A program made the position numbers and the translations under genes. Below are positions 24,175 to 36,161 of a stretch of DNA of 64,000 nt, piece by piece. The stretch spans positions 5,637,501 through 5,701,500 of the forward strand of contig CAJFCV020000005.1 of assembly GCA_904066235.2 (NCBI GenBank). Direction: 5' to 3'. Below the pieces are notes generated by a model. The model worked only from the letters and a program-made list of their open reading frames with translations. It had not been told where the DNA came from and did not search any database. The DNA comes from Bursaphelenchus xylophilus (lineage: Eukaryota; Nematoda; Chromadorea; Rhabditida; Aphelenchoididae). Position 1 is the first letter of the stretch. Every line of letters begins with the position of its first letter.

Positions 24175-24852
24175 GTCGGCTAACAGTTTTAACAAGTGGA
24201 CATTTACTGAAATGACCCCGCTTTTCTCCCGTGTCGTTATATCAAGGTCAGCTTCGGAAAACAAAAAAAGATACCTGCGAGAAAAAGGCACAAAAAAGAA
24301 GCGGAATGTCGAGATCCAGAAGATCCAATTATTTCCTTCCGATTCACGATCCGATTAATTCTCGGAGGCGCGGGAAGGCGATTGCGACATCAAATACCAA
24401 GTGCAACCCAAGCAGTCACATACATTAACAAGAATCTATCCGTTGATTTCTACAGCGTATTATTGCGAATGTCCAAAAATTAAATCTGCTTGCAATTTTT
24501 CGCAATTTTTATCGATCTTCAGAGTAAGCTTGTAATATAGTAGCATACGAAGTGATGTGAAACAGCGTACATTGTCATCAGAAAATGCAATCATTTGTAA
24601 ATTATAAATTATGAATTGTGTCATTGGTTATGGGGAAACCATTTCTTGCAACTAACCGAAAAAAAATTGTATGGCTGTCATGCCAACTCAACGGCTAGCG
24701 ATGTAAACAATTCTGCCATATTGGCTACGAATATTGGGCTATCCGATCTGTGCCAAATGGAAGGTGGTACGACGACAGAATCTTGGTTTATTTAAACTTG
24801 TCAAATTACAATTTTGGTCGCGCGCTAACCGAACCTAGGCCAGCTTGGGGCA

Positions 24853-25140
24853 TTATTTCATATGACGTCCAATGACGACATCGCTGTGTCTTAGGGCTCT
24901 CAGCATAGCTACGCTGCTACAATTGACACCTGTTTCCTGCTCTATGTGGGACCCAGAGATAGTGGAGATGGAAGTTCGGCGGAATTCCTTGCCTTGACTC
25001 TGCCGCGGTGGTAAACCTTTTTTGCCAGAACGTTTAGATGTGTTGAAGACTTCCGAGTGAGTTGAGTAGTTCTTCACAACTCCGGCTGAATGGCCTACCT
25101 GTGCCGAAATCTGCGAAACTTAAGGTCCTTGCCATTTCAG
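24853..25140 (-). pseudogene. Tc1/mariner transposase relic (N-terminal HTH part)
   Basis: The minus-strand frame reads VSQISAQVGHSAGVVKNY, then STHSEVFNTSKRSGKKG, then SHIEQETGVNCSSVAMLRAL. This is the bipartite helix-turn-helix DNA-binding region of Tc1-family transposases (pattern ...QIA..GHS..VVKNYL.....Y...K.SGR......I..ETGVN.S..T..R.L). It has an in-frame TAA just upstream, where Leu is usual (QGP*VSQ), and ends before any DDE catalytic domain, so it is a dead fragment. Confidence 0.65.
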
Positions 25141-25634
25141 AGCCGTAGGTAATATGCTGTTAAAAGCGACCATGGTCCAAGGCAAACATTCAATTCCTTA
25201 TTAATGACGAAAATGACGGCAATTTGACGTCATTCTGAAAAATCCTGCTGAATTGACAACTCTACTTGGTATATATAATATATTATTTCAATCTTACTCT
25301 GATCCGAATGTCTGTGTGCCATTTTTTCGATGTTTCATGATAGCCGTTTTTTACAAGTTATCTATACCAAATTTTTACAATCGCATTTTTCTATAAGAAC
25401 AAGAACTTAGCAGAGATATTTGCTATTTTTTAATCTGTTCATTAAGGTTCTGGAGAACGGACACGTATTTAAATTGCTCGAAATGATGAATTACACAGAT
25501 TCCCAAACAACAACACACCTTCTCAACATGAGAAATGCAGACAATCTCTTGCGTAATAAAACTATGCTCTCTATAAGAGACTTTAAAACAAACGCAACCC
25601 TCGCTGTAATGATGACTGTCGATTTATGATTCTA

Positions 25635-25789
25635 TCAGTCTGTCGGAAAAATAACGGCGGATTGTCGCAGCGAAATGTCTCGCCTCGCCGCTGTCGCGCA
25701 CCAAATCCCGAGCCGCGGCTTGCAGTCGCAAAGCGATGATGGGCGATTCCGAGGCGCGACGATCCGCCGTTATTTTCCCGACAGACTGA
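25635..25789. mobile_element. MITE copy 2 (same family as in the ARMT1 intron)
   Basis: A 155-bp element with inverted ends of about 35 bp (TCAGTCTGTCGGAAAAATAA... / ...TTATTTTCCCGACAGACTGA) and flanking TA on both sides (25633-25634, 25790-25791), the target duplication of Tc1/mariner-type elements. The centre is GC-rich and non-coding. Confidence 0.85.
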
Positions 25790-27358
25790 TATACACCACC
25801 GAGGCCTTGACACATATCATCATAATGTCTATAAAAGAAATTTTCTCTTGTTTTTCTCATTATGTTTTGACCATTTTAGCGAGTTTAACTTGGTGTTTAC
25901 CCATCTTGCAACAATTCCATCGATTGCGACCCGAAATAGTAGGGTAAAGTGACCCGAGTACTAAAACTTCCAGATTTCAAGAATGCTATGAAATTGTAAG
26001 ATTGTTAGAAGTTCAGTTTTCAAAACTATATATTTGACATTACATTTTAATTTACGCTTATATTTACAACAAATTTGCAAATACAGCATCATTTCTAACA
26101 GTGTAACATAAAAATTGACATCTTTTCAAAGTTAAAAATAATTCATAACTTTTCAAAGCTTTTCAAAAAAAAAATGGGCTCATCGGTAATATTTAGAAGA
26201 TACCCATTTCTAATGTCATAACTGTTTTTTTCTATCTTTGTTGGTCAGCTACGCCCCTGCTCACAGCCATTCTGTTACGTTGGGTAGCCAATCCCGGTAA
26301 ATGGCTAAACATTTTATAAAATTGGATGTCATTCCTTCTCTGACACCCGTTCCAACATTTCGGCTATCTTTTTTTGAAATTTCAATGCCATTAAGACACT
26401 TTGCCTAACCGACCCAGGTTTTTGACCTCGAAATCTGAAATAAGATCCTGTGGGATTTTTTATTCGAAGAAGAAAACGGTCGATTTTTGTCCGCTGAAGA
26501 TCAGAAACAGTAAGTTACAGTAATCCCACCCATTTGAAATTGCAATTGTTTAAGTCGCCGTCATCCAAAACCTACAGACATTGTGGAGTTTGCCTTTTTG
26601 GAGTGGCCACAGTGGGCTTCAGAATACCGCTAACTGCGGTATGCAAATTGCCACCGACCTATGCCAACACCTTAGGCCAGAGAACTCGAAATAAATTTTT
26701 TTGAATGTTCTCGGTTGACACAGCGAGCCAAAAATCGTGAAAAAGATCATATTATGACGGATGAAGCACCTATTGGGTGATCCGTCCACGGGGTGACCTG
26801 TTTTTTTGGGGTATCCTTCCCAAACCGCCGAAAATTCCCGCGACCAAAAAAAGGGGGGGGGGAGGTAGCCTTATTGTTAGACATGTCTGGAACCGATCTC
26901 ACAGAAACAAGATCATAAAAAAATCCGTCCAATTTCCCTACAGTTCTAATTTTTACATTCTGTAGCCTAATTGCATGAAAACTCTGCAGTAGAATGCCTC
27001 CGTTTGATTGATATTGGATCAAAAGGTCGTTTGACAAAATTGATAAAAAGTAAAAGAAATTTTTGGTGCGAGTAGTTTTCGAGGGTGGACCCGCCTGTTG
27101 GGACAATTCGATCCCTAAAAAGAGATGGTTTTTCCAATTTTTGATCTTTCCAACCTGTTTGTTGTCTGTTTTACAACTGCCGTCAGCTGAGTTGCCGATT
27201 GTTTTACCGACGAATTATTTTTGAGGGCGATCAAGGTGTAACCGCCAATTCTCCTCTTATGTTATTATTTTTGGTTGTTCTTTGATCTTGAATTCATTTC
27301 GAACTTTCTGTTTTTATTTCTTTTCGAGTTTCGATACAGATTGTTTTAGGTATCAAAG

Positions 27359-29923
27359 ATGCCCGAGGATCTTCTACCTTATTCTCCTGAAGCCGCAGAT
27401 TCATGTCATTGGAAGGAAACCGGAGTGGAGGATGGTTACGGTTTTCATGAGTTCAAGGAATACCCGTAAGATACATTTTTCATTGTTAACTTGCGGTATA
27501 TTTTGTATTTGAAGGGTGAAGCAAAACAAGATAAAAAACACGATCCTTGAGGCCATTGGAAGCACGCCTCTGGTTAAATTGAACCGAATTCCTCAGGAGT
27601 ATGGCATCGAATGTGACGTTTGTAAGTTGATTCTATTTTTTAAACTAATCTTTGTAGTCCTTGATGATTTATAATTAATATAGATGGTAAGGCAGAGTTT
27701 TTGAACTCCGGAGGATCCGTCAAGGACAGAATCGGAGTCAGGATGGTGGAGATCGCTGAGCAGACTGGTCGATTGAAGCCGGGGATGACTATTATTGAGC
27801 CTACCTCGGGTAATACGGGTATTGGATTGGCCTTGGTGGCTGCTGTTAAAGGCTACAAGTGTATAATCGTGATGCCTGCTAAGATGAGCCACGAAAAGGA
27901 GGTCACTTTGAAGGCTTTGGGTGCACAAATCGTGAGGTCCAACGACGATGCTCCCTTCGATAGCCCCGAATCTCATATTGGAAAGGCCTTTGCCTTGCAC
28001 AAAGAAATCCCCAACTCTGTAATCCTCGACCAGGTATCCCTTTTTTTTATGACAAAGCCTTCTTTATAGTATATAAATTGTGGAAATCCTATGGCTCACT
28101 TCGAGGGAACAGCCGAAGAAATTTTGGATTCGCTTGGAGGTCATGTTGATATGGTTGTAGCTGGTGTTGGAACCGGTGGGTCTATCACCGGATTAGCCAG
28201 GAAGTTGAAGCAGAAATGTCCGGGTTGCAAGGTTGTTGGAGTTGATCCCATTGGAAGTGTGCTGGCGGACGAGAAGGGAGATGATGTGGGGGCTCACTTC
28301 GAAGTCGAAGGTATTGGATACGACTTTATTCCCACTGTTCTTGACCTCAGTACGGTAGATGAGTGGGTAAGGATTTATCCTTTTCCTTACTTTAATCATG
28401 TGCTTTATAAAAAATGATTTAATTTTAGCAAAAGACTGGCGATAAAGAAACGTTTTTAATGGCCCGTAAGCTAAACAGAGACGAGGGAATCCTGTCTGGA
28501 GGATCTTCCGGAGCCATTCTTTGTGGAGCCCTGAGGGCAGCTAAGGTTCTGAAGAAGGGACAAAAGTGTGTTGTTCTTCTTCCTGATGGCATCAGAAATT
28601 ATTTGACCAAGTTTGCTTCTGATGAATGGATGCTGAGCAAAGGATTTATTGATAAGGCAGAGAGTGGTGTTAACCTCTTCCCGAAGGATACATTCGACAT
28701 CCAAAAGGTTTATGACCCAACTTCAAAGTCGGATGCAGCTTTCCAATCGATTTCCGGACCGTGGCCGTTGAAGAATCAGAGTCCTCTGAGGCCAATGTTG
28801 ATGGAATCGATAACTGAGGCCATCGGCAAAACCCCTTTGGTCAGGTTGAATAAACTTACTGAAGAAGACGGAGTTCAAGCGGAAGTTTGTGAGTTCTGTA
28901 ATTGTGATGCAACATGATCAATTGATTTAGTGGTGAAAGCAGAGTTTTTGAATGCTGGGGGTTCGGTAAAGGACAGGATAGCCTTGAGAATGGTGCAATT
29001 GGCCGAGGAGACAGGTGTTTTGAAACCTGGAATGACTGTGATTGAACCAACTTCTGGAAATACAGGGATTGGATTGGCCATGGTTTGTGCTATCAGAGGG
29101 TATAGATGTGTGATTGTAATGCCAAAGAAAATGAGTCAGGAAAAGGAAGCGGCGTTGAAGAGTCTTGGAGCCGTTATTGTCCGAACTGAAAATCATTATC
29201 AGCATTCTGATGCAGATTCCCACATTGGTGTTGCCCTTAGACTACAAAAAGAGATTCCGGGAGCCATAATTTTGGATCAAGTAAGTTACGATTCTACAGT
29301 ATTTTCTCGGTTAACTTTTTTACCGTAAGACTATTATAATGCGAAATTCCCTTGAATTTTTAGTATCGTAATGTCGCTAACCCATTGGCACATTATGAGG
29401 GTACCGCCGAAGAAATTCTTTGGGCAACGGATAATAAGATCGACGCTGTTGTCATTGGGGCGGGAACCGGAGGAACTGTGAGCGGAGTCGCCAAAAGGAT
29501 CAAGGAAGTCATCCCCACCTGCAAAATCTATGGTGTAGATCCAGAAGGATCTCTTCTTGCCGACCCGTCTCAAAAAGAAATCCATGGCTATGAGGTGGAA
29601 GGCACTGGATACGACTTTGTTCCTGCAGTTCTGGACCGCTCTTTAGTGGATGAATGGATCAAGACTAATGATCAGAACTCCTTTACCACTGCCAGGCGTC
29701 TGATTCGGCAAGAAGGACTTTTATGTGGAGGATCCTCCGGAGCCAATGTTTGGGCAGCCCTTCAAGTGGCCAAGAAGTTGGGTGCTGGAAAGAGGGTGGT
29801 CACAATTTTACCCGACAGCATCCGGAATTACATGTAAGTGAAAATTGATGTGTTAAATATTCCATCTTAAGGACCAAGTTCGTTGACGATGAATGGATGA
29901 AATCCCACCAATTCCAAATCTAA
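27359..29923 (+). CDS. cbs-1: Cystathionine beta-synthase with two tandem catalytic modules
   Basis: PLP enzyme of transsulfuration: condenses serine and homocysteine to cystathionine and can make H2S. Eight exons: 27359-27465, 27515-27621, 27684-28033, 28070-28366, 28429-28888, 28931-29280, 29364-29833, 29872-29923; 730 aa. Two fold-II PLP modules lie in one chain (about 45-380 and 415-730). There is no recognisable haem-binding segment and no C-terminal CBS-pair regulatory domain, the layout known for C. elegans CBS-1. Both modules keep the PLP-lysine motif ([18 protein letters not shown]), the substrate loop PTSGNTGIG, the phosphate loop GTGGS/GTGGT and the Ser that contacts the pyridine nitrogen (SGGSSGA, CGGSSGA). 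The ATG follows TTTTAG by nine bases. The 3' end lies only 136 bp from the end of the converging complex I gene. Confidence 0.96.
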
Positions 29924-29959
29924 ACCAAAGTTATTACTCAAATTAGAATTTTTACAATT

Positions 29960-29965
29960 AATAAA
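29960..29965 (+). terminator. Poly(A) signal of the CBS gene
   Basis: AATAAA 37 bases after the stop codon, in the short gap before the convergent complex I gene. Confidence 0.6.
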
Positions 29966-30059
29966 AGCTAAATGAAAGCAATAATTAGGTTTTAAATTTA
30001 CTTCCAGCCTATGGTGACAAACCATATACATGTATACAAAACTGGTATTAATAACATTC

Positions 30060-32890
30060 CTAGTATGTTTTGGAAGCCAATGCAACACCTTGAGCAGCAG
30101 CCTCAATGAATGGTACGTCCAAGTGGGGATTGGAGACATTAGCACGAGACGATCGAACACATTCAGCCATGGTGGGCGAGGCCCTTGTCACCGCATTGGT
30201 AACATAAAAGTCGGCTAAATTGGTCTGACGGACATGGAGAGGCTGAGATGACGATTCATTTGTCGCAAGTTGAGACGTCAGGTCAAGAAGACCACTAGTC
30301 TCCACTTGGCCATATCTCACCAAATGCGGGGCTACTTGGCTTAATCGCTCTCGAACTTCTTCGATCGTATCGTAAGGTAGCTTAACTCCAGCGATCTCAC
30401 TCAAAGCACGGATAATCTTCCAATCCGGGCGGGAATCCCCAGGAGGTGGAACTGCTGGGTATGTGCGCTGTGGGCGTCCTTCGGTGTTGACATAGGTACC
30501 TGCTTTCTCTGTGTAGGCCGCTCCAGGAAGAACAAGGTCGGCGATGGAGGCACCGTGGTCTCCATGATGGCCTTGGTAGATTACGAAGACGTCTGGATGG
30601 AAGTCTTCTCTCCTCAAACCAGTCTCATCCGATCCCAAAAGATACAACAGCTTGATCTTCTTCTTCTCGTCGGCACCCAATTTATGCAAACTCCTAAATC
30701 CAATGTCAAGAGCGGCAACTTGGGCGGCATTTCGTTGGAGGACATTGAATCCGACTGTTTCTGCTAAAAGATAATGTATTTAACAGAAGGACGCGCCTTT
30801 CAATGTCCGCAAATGAAATAAATTTTAGAAAGGCACCCAAGAAGGCATCCAATTGGTGTTTAAAATGAAAAAAACTCTTCTAGTATACCGGATAAAAGAA
30901 TGTATAAAAATCGACATGGTTTTAGTCGAATAATCACTGATATCATGTACAACATCATCAGATGTTATATCCTGAGTGCTCGTTTAACCCGTGAATTACC
31001 AGGAGTAAGAGTAGAACACCCTACTAGTCAAAAGGTTTACACAAAAATGTGTTAACTTATGGACAAAAGATATTTCCATTGCGGCCAACGAGAACTTTTT
31101 GCGGACAACGACATATTTAAAAAACTTGCCTCCATTCTTTCTCAATTTCTCTGACAATTTAAGTAGTTGTGAGTGAAGCTTGGCTCCCTCAGCTCCTTGC
31201 AAAGCGTCAACTCCAACAACAATCACTGGTCTCTTGGCAGACAAAAGACCCTAAAAGATGGCCGATAACGGCTAAATGTAAACACAAACCTTTCCAAACT
31301 CCGAAGACCCTTCGATGACATCATTTACAGCCTTAGCACTGTCCCCAAGATAATGATAATCATAAGTCAAATTAACCTGGGATCCAATCACCCCAATTTC
31401 CACATCAGTATGGAGGAACGCTTTTCTGATTCGGGCATTAAACACCGGGGCTTCATATCTTGGATTAGTACCAACCAAGAGAACAAAGTCCGCATTTTCC
31501 ACAGAAGTCAGACGGTCGTTTAGCAAGTAATTTGCCCTACAAAAGCATTATTATTGTACCAGCGGCTCACCTCAGGTCAGAGTTGAAAAAATAGGATTCC
31601 TCGGTGAAGAAATTCTCGGATCCAAATCGATTAAGTAAATCTTTTAAGGAGACAAGAGACTCTAAAAGACCATACATTCACCCCTTGTCACACACCTGCT
31701 TCCACTAGACCACCAACAACCCCGGCGACGGCGCTTCCTTCCTTAGAAAGCTGCCTGAACTTCTGAGCCACAGAGAAAAGAGCATCTTCCCATGAAGTTT
31801 GTTCAAGTCCTAAGGGGGTCTTAGTAAATGGAGTGAGAAGTCTTTGTCTCTTCAGTCCATCAACAACAAACCGAGCTTTGTCGCTAATCCATTCTTCGTT
31901 CACATCCTAAACGTGGTCAATATAAAATGATAAACACTTACATCATTCATTTTAGGGATGATTCTCATGACTTCGCCGGTTCTGTGATTGACCACGATGT
32001 TCGATCCGACCGCATCCATCACATCAATAGACTCAGTCTTTCGGTTTTCCCATGGCCGGGACATAAAACTAAAAAAAATATTAAAATTAAAGTATTTTTA
32101 CCTTCCAGGTTTATGAGTCAAAGCGCCGACAGGACAAAGGTCGATCACATTACCCGAGAGCTCGGAAGCGAACAACTTCTCCACGTAAGTACCAATCTGC
32201 ATGTCCGATCCTCGTCCAGTAGTTCCCAAGTCGGGAACCCCAGCAACTTCATTGGCGAAACGAACGCAGCGAGTACATTGGATGCATCTGTTCATGATTG
32301 TCTTTACCAGGGGTCCAATATCTTTGTCCTCGACTCCTCTTTTCCCATCGAATTCGTTTTGAAGACGCGACCGATCGGATCCAAAATTCATAGACTGATC
32401 TTGCAAATCACATTCACCTCCCTGCAATGCAGTTTAAAGCAGTTAAGAACAACATACCTGATCACAAATGGGACAATCGAGAGGATGATTAACTAAAAGA
32501 AACTCCATGACTCCTTCTCGGGCCTTCTTTGAAATTGCCGAATTAGTTTTAACCTTCATCCCATTCATAACCGGCATAGCACAAGAGGCCACAGGCTTGA
32601 TTGACTTCTCCACCTCCACTAAGCACATTCGGCAGTTACCAGCAATGGATAAACGGTCGTGATAACAGAACCTGGGGATGTCTACCCCAACCAGAGCACA
32701 GGCCTAAACATCAAGTATTTCATTAAGCGAATAAAATTACCTGAAGGATGGTCATTCCAGGATCGACTAACACCTTCTTATCATCGATGAACACTTCGAA
32801 CTTCTGCGGCGCTTTAGTTTGCTGGAATCTGACAGGCCCCCGAGCCCCAACTGCCCAAACTCGATGGGCTAGTTTTCCCGTGGACAACAT
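30060..32890 (-). CDS. nuo-5: NADH:ubiquinone oxidoreductase 75-kDa subunit (NDUFS1)
   Basis: Largest iron-sulfur subunit of mitochondrial complex I. Nine exons (minus): 32890-32741, 32703-32458, 32421-32102, 32068-31942, 31906-31696, 31661-31571, 31536-31290, 31250-31130, 30763-30060; 738 aa. A basic, hydroxylated mitochondrial presequence precedes [10 protein letters not shown]. All cluster ligands are visible: the 2Fe-2S set (CALVG...RFCYH...GNCRMC), the His/Cys N5 site ([14 protein letters not shown]) and the N4 site (CIQCTRC ... DLCPVGAL). The C-terminal molybdopterin-like domain includes [18 protein letters not shown] and [20 protein letters not shown]. Intron 31129-30764 (366 nt) is long for this window and uses a GC donor (GAG|GCAAGT); the next exon starts [20 protein letters not shown] in the right phase only with this donor. 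Confidence 0.95.
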
Positions 32891-33088
32891 CTGTAAAGAC
32901 TTAGACCTTAACTAAGCAAATCGTAGATGTCTAATATTTTGCGCTAAGGACTTGGAAAAATAATAATGATGGCTTTCAACCACTCTTTAGTGTAAACCAC
33001 CAAAAATAATTTATTTTATTAACAAGCCGCGACATCAGCGTGTTAGTATCACAACTTCAGGTAAAAATAGATTATACAATATTATACT

Positions 33089-34137
33089 TCATAAATTATT
33101 TGGCTCCACCCGGATATTAGGATTGGCATGGGGATCAAAAAGACTCTCATTCTCATTGGAATCTCTACCAGAGAACATCAAGAGGACCAAATAGAATCCA
33201 CCAAGGACCAATAATATAACCAAACTTCTTTTCACTGTTTTGGAGAATCGGCCAAATCTAAAGTTTCAATCGTGAACATAAAATATTGGATTCCACTTTA
33301 GGAATGACCCAGAACCCGGAAGTTTCACCAATATATTACCTCATAGTTGATTGCCTCTTTACATATTTTATGTCCACATGATCGCTATCATCTTGAAGGG
33401 GGCGGCTTTCAATTGGCAAATTCCCTTGCTTTACACGAGCTAAAAGCAATTGAAAAAAAAACCCCGTAACTTTTCCTAGAAGTTGAACCTACAGGTTGTT
33501 TGTACACTCGGTCTAAGATCGTACCCAATATTCACAGCAAACGATTTCTTCGGGTAATGTCTGTCTTCTGTTACAATGTCAAGCCCTTTCTTCTGAAATT
33601 TGCACAAATAATCAAAAAAAGGTCAACCTAAGTTATTCGCAAGAAATACAAAAGTCTTACAGGCTCCAAACCTAGACCAATGCGTCCCCAATTGACAGAA
33701 CTCAGCTTCTCCTTCAATCTTTCGATTACTGGAGATGTCTGATTAGCAGAAGGAAAAATGGAATCCAAACATATCGGACATTTGAAGGTGGTCGGAGGAG
33801 TACCTTCTGGCAGATTTCCAACCCGGGTACTCATACAACTCCAATGGAAATTATCTAAACTTTTCCACAAAAAATTTTTAACTTACGAAGGCATTTTAAT
33901 CTAACGGTTTCCTTCGAAGCCAAAGATTCTGAACAAAGAAGACATTTCGTATCATAATCACTGTCAGTCAACCAAGATAAATACGACTGCACCACACACT
34001 AAACCGAAGATAAACAAAAACAAGAGAGTACTCACGGCTTCATGGACATCAACCAAGCAATGTTCGCAGACATTGACCCTATGTTCGAAACAAAATAAGT
34101 TAGTCGCTCTTCTCTTTGGACATTTGCACAGTCCCAT
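33089..34137 (-). CDS. zfpl1: Zinc finger protein-like 1 (ZFPL1), cis-Golgi membrane protein
   Basis: ZFPL1 is a tail-anchored cis-Golgi protein that interacts with GM130. Six exons (minus): 34137-34036, 33998-33887, 33854-33661, 33592-33493, 33439-33340, 33257-33089; 258 aa. It starts [20 protein letters not shown], nearly identical to vertebrate ZFPL1, with a B-box-like finger ([20 protein letters not shown]). A RING-like finger follows (CLLC ... CLHNFHWSC ... [12 protein letters not shown]), then [19 protein letters not shown]. One C-terminal membrane helix ([18 protein letters not shown]) is followed by a short lumenal tail ending RVEPNNL. The gene lies about 200 bp downstream (3' side toward lower coordinates) of nothing operonic: its end is 198 bp from the start of the complex I gene on the same strand, so co-transcription is possible but unproven. 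Confidence 0.95.
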
Positions 34138-36161
34138 GACATACACCTTCTATACATCAATTTATTGTGCTCCAATCTTTTTCTTGATCCACGAAAAAAT
34201 ATTTTTTTTATTAGTCAGGGAAGACGTGGCGGGACGCAAAAGGAGAGTTCATGTTCTTATATTTGGCTTACCTTGATCTGGGGCAGATCAGTTAAAGAAT
34301 TTTCATAGCCAGTTTGTAAAATTGTTTGACTGGCTGGCCGACAAGTTGACATGGCGGCAAAGCTTATTTTTGCCGGGCTAGCTAGTGTTAGAATGACTAT
34401 GGGCACTCTCTTTGAGACCTATTCAACCCTTTCGCTAGCTTTTTTGGCGGCTCCACAACGATTCTAACATTTTGGCTAGCTACTTTATTTTTTTGGCTAG
34501 CCAAACGGTAAAAAGGTTTGGCTTACATGTCAACTTATACTCAAACGATTTTGCAACATTGGCTATACATTTAGGGCCAATACAAAATTTGCATTGCTTT
34601 ATCACAAGAAGACATGACAATTTGAGAAACAAATCGTGATGCTCTACTGATTCTAATGATGCACTATTCCGGGATTCATGTGGTGCTTAAGGCCCGGATT
34701 TTTTTAAGAAAGTTCCCAAGATTTTTGAAGTTTTTCGATTCAAATCTTGGGAAAGAAGCGCAAATCGTTGTAGGGATGTAACAGCCAAGTTTGAATCTTG
34801 GCACGTAATTGCCATTGCATTATTCAATGTTCTCTCCGATGTTGGCACATTCGCAATCCTGTCGCAGTCGTATGACAACGCTACTGAAGGCGCCTTCTTT
34901 TCACCCATTTTGAAAATGTGGAAAAAAATCATCGTACGGAGCGGGTAACTCGAAGCTGACGACCTCTTTCTTTGGATTTCGCCGCGGAGGTTGCGCCGAT
35001 TTTCGTAACATTTTTTTCTGGAGCTGAGATTCGGCATTTTCAAGCGAAAAAATATATGAATTGACCTTATAGGTTTGATTTAAGAAACCTGGTGCCAATT
35101 ATTTACCGGTCTCTTGTTAGAAACATGAGAAAATTTTTCAATTTCGCCGAGTAAACCGTATCTCGTTGCATAATGTCAACTGGACAAACGGCCATCTTTT
35201 TGGAACGAAATGTCAAAAAAATCCGATCAATAATTACGAATTTTAGCGCGCCAAACGAACTTTCAAAAAAATATATTTTTGCACGGTGTTCTCAGAGCTC
35301 AAATAGAACAAAAAACGCCCTGCCCTACGCAGTTCGCGCCCGGGTCGTGAAAAATTCCGGTATTATAGGGCAAACGCTTGATTGTAAAAGACAGCAGAGA
35401 GCATAAGAAAAATAGAAAAAAAGAGTAAAAATGATCGCATACTCCTTCTATCATGTTAAATGTTTTACCGTCTATGCCGAAACTCTGACATGCCAGAGGC
35501 TTTCGAAGATGTACAACAATTATACGGCGTTCTTTAACGGATCACGTGGCTTCTTAGAGGTGATATTAAAAAATGTTTGATTTATTTAGAAACAGGATTA
35601 TCAGAAAAGTAGATGTTGAAGCAATTTGGTGAATTTTGAGGTGTCATTTTCTGGTCGCCAAACAAGGGTTCAAAAAAAAGTCGGAGAGTAATAAAATTAT
35701 GTAAACCCACTTTATGCCGAGGAAACCGTTACAACCGCCTTGGTCTGAGTATCACTAGAATTTTTCAACCTGAGCTGCATTTTCCACATTTACACATCGA
35801 TTTCAAACATGAGTTACCACAATGAGATCTGTACGGAGTAAAAACACCACGAAAAATAGATTCTTGCAGTACTCTATAAATGCTGTAGAACAGAAATATA
35901 ATAAAAATTCAGACTCATTACAATTGATTCAAGAATTAAGCTGAGAACATGCTATGATGCTGGCTACTTTGACTATCCTTTATTCCAAATAGAATTAGTC
36001 GATTAAACATAAAATATCCTGCAGAGTGAACAATCCAGTTATTACTCTAAAGCTTTCATCGTATAAAAGGGTTTTCGCAAAAAAAAACAAGAAATGTATT
36101 TTCGGGCGTTTTTTGTCGTTTTCGGCAAACTTTTGATTTTTTATTCGTTAGAAAGTTGGTC
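34138..36161. other. Intergenic region between ZFPL1 and the coiled-coil gene
   Basis: 2 kb between divergent genes. AT-rich with repeated GGCTAGCC-like words around 34370-34560. No supported coding sequence or RNA gene; the open frames at 34687-35098 overlap on one strand in different frames and show no family motif. Confidence 0.5.

Larger units (their letters stand above)
24175..27358. other. Intergenic region rich in transposon debris
   Basis: 3.2 kb upstream of both the rhodanese-like gene (-) and CBS (+). It contains a Tc1-type transposase relic (24853-25140) and a MITE (25635-25789). The remainder is AT-rich with short open frames that match nothing. It includes a run of ten G at about 26850. 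Confidence 0.55.

Noticed and set aside
26747..27106. 119-codon minus-strand open frame upstream of CBS
   Set aside because: AT-rich, contains a homopolymer-derived stretch, no recognisable motif and no flanking splice signals.
34687..35098. Minus-strand open frames between ZFPL1 and the coiled-coil gene
   Set aside because: Two frames overlap on the same strand with no motifs; looks like chance.
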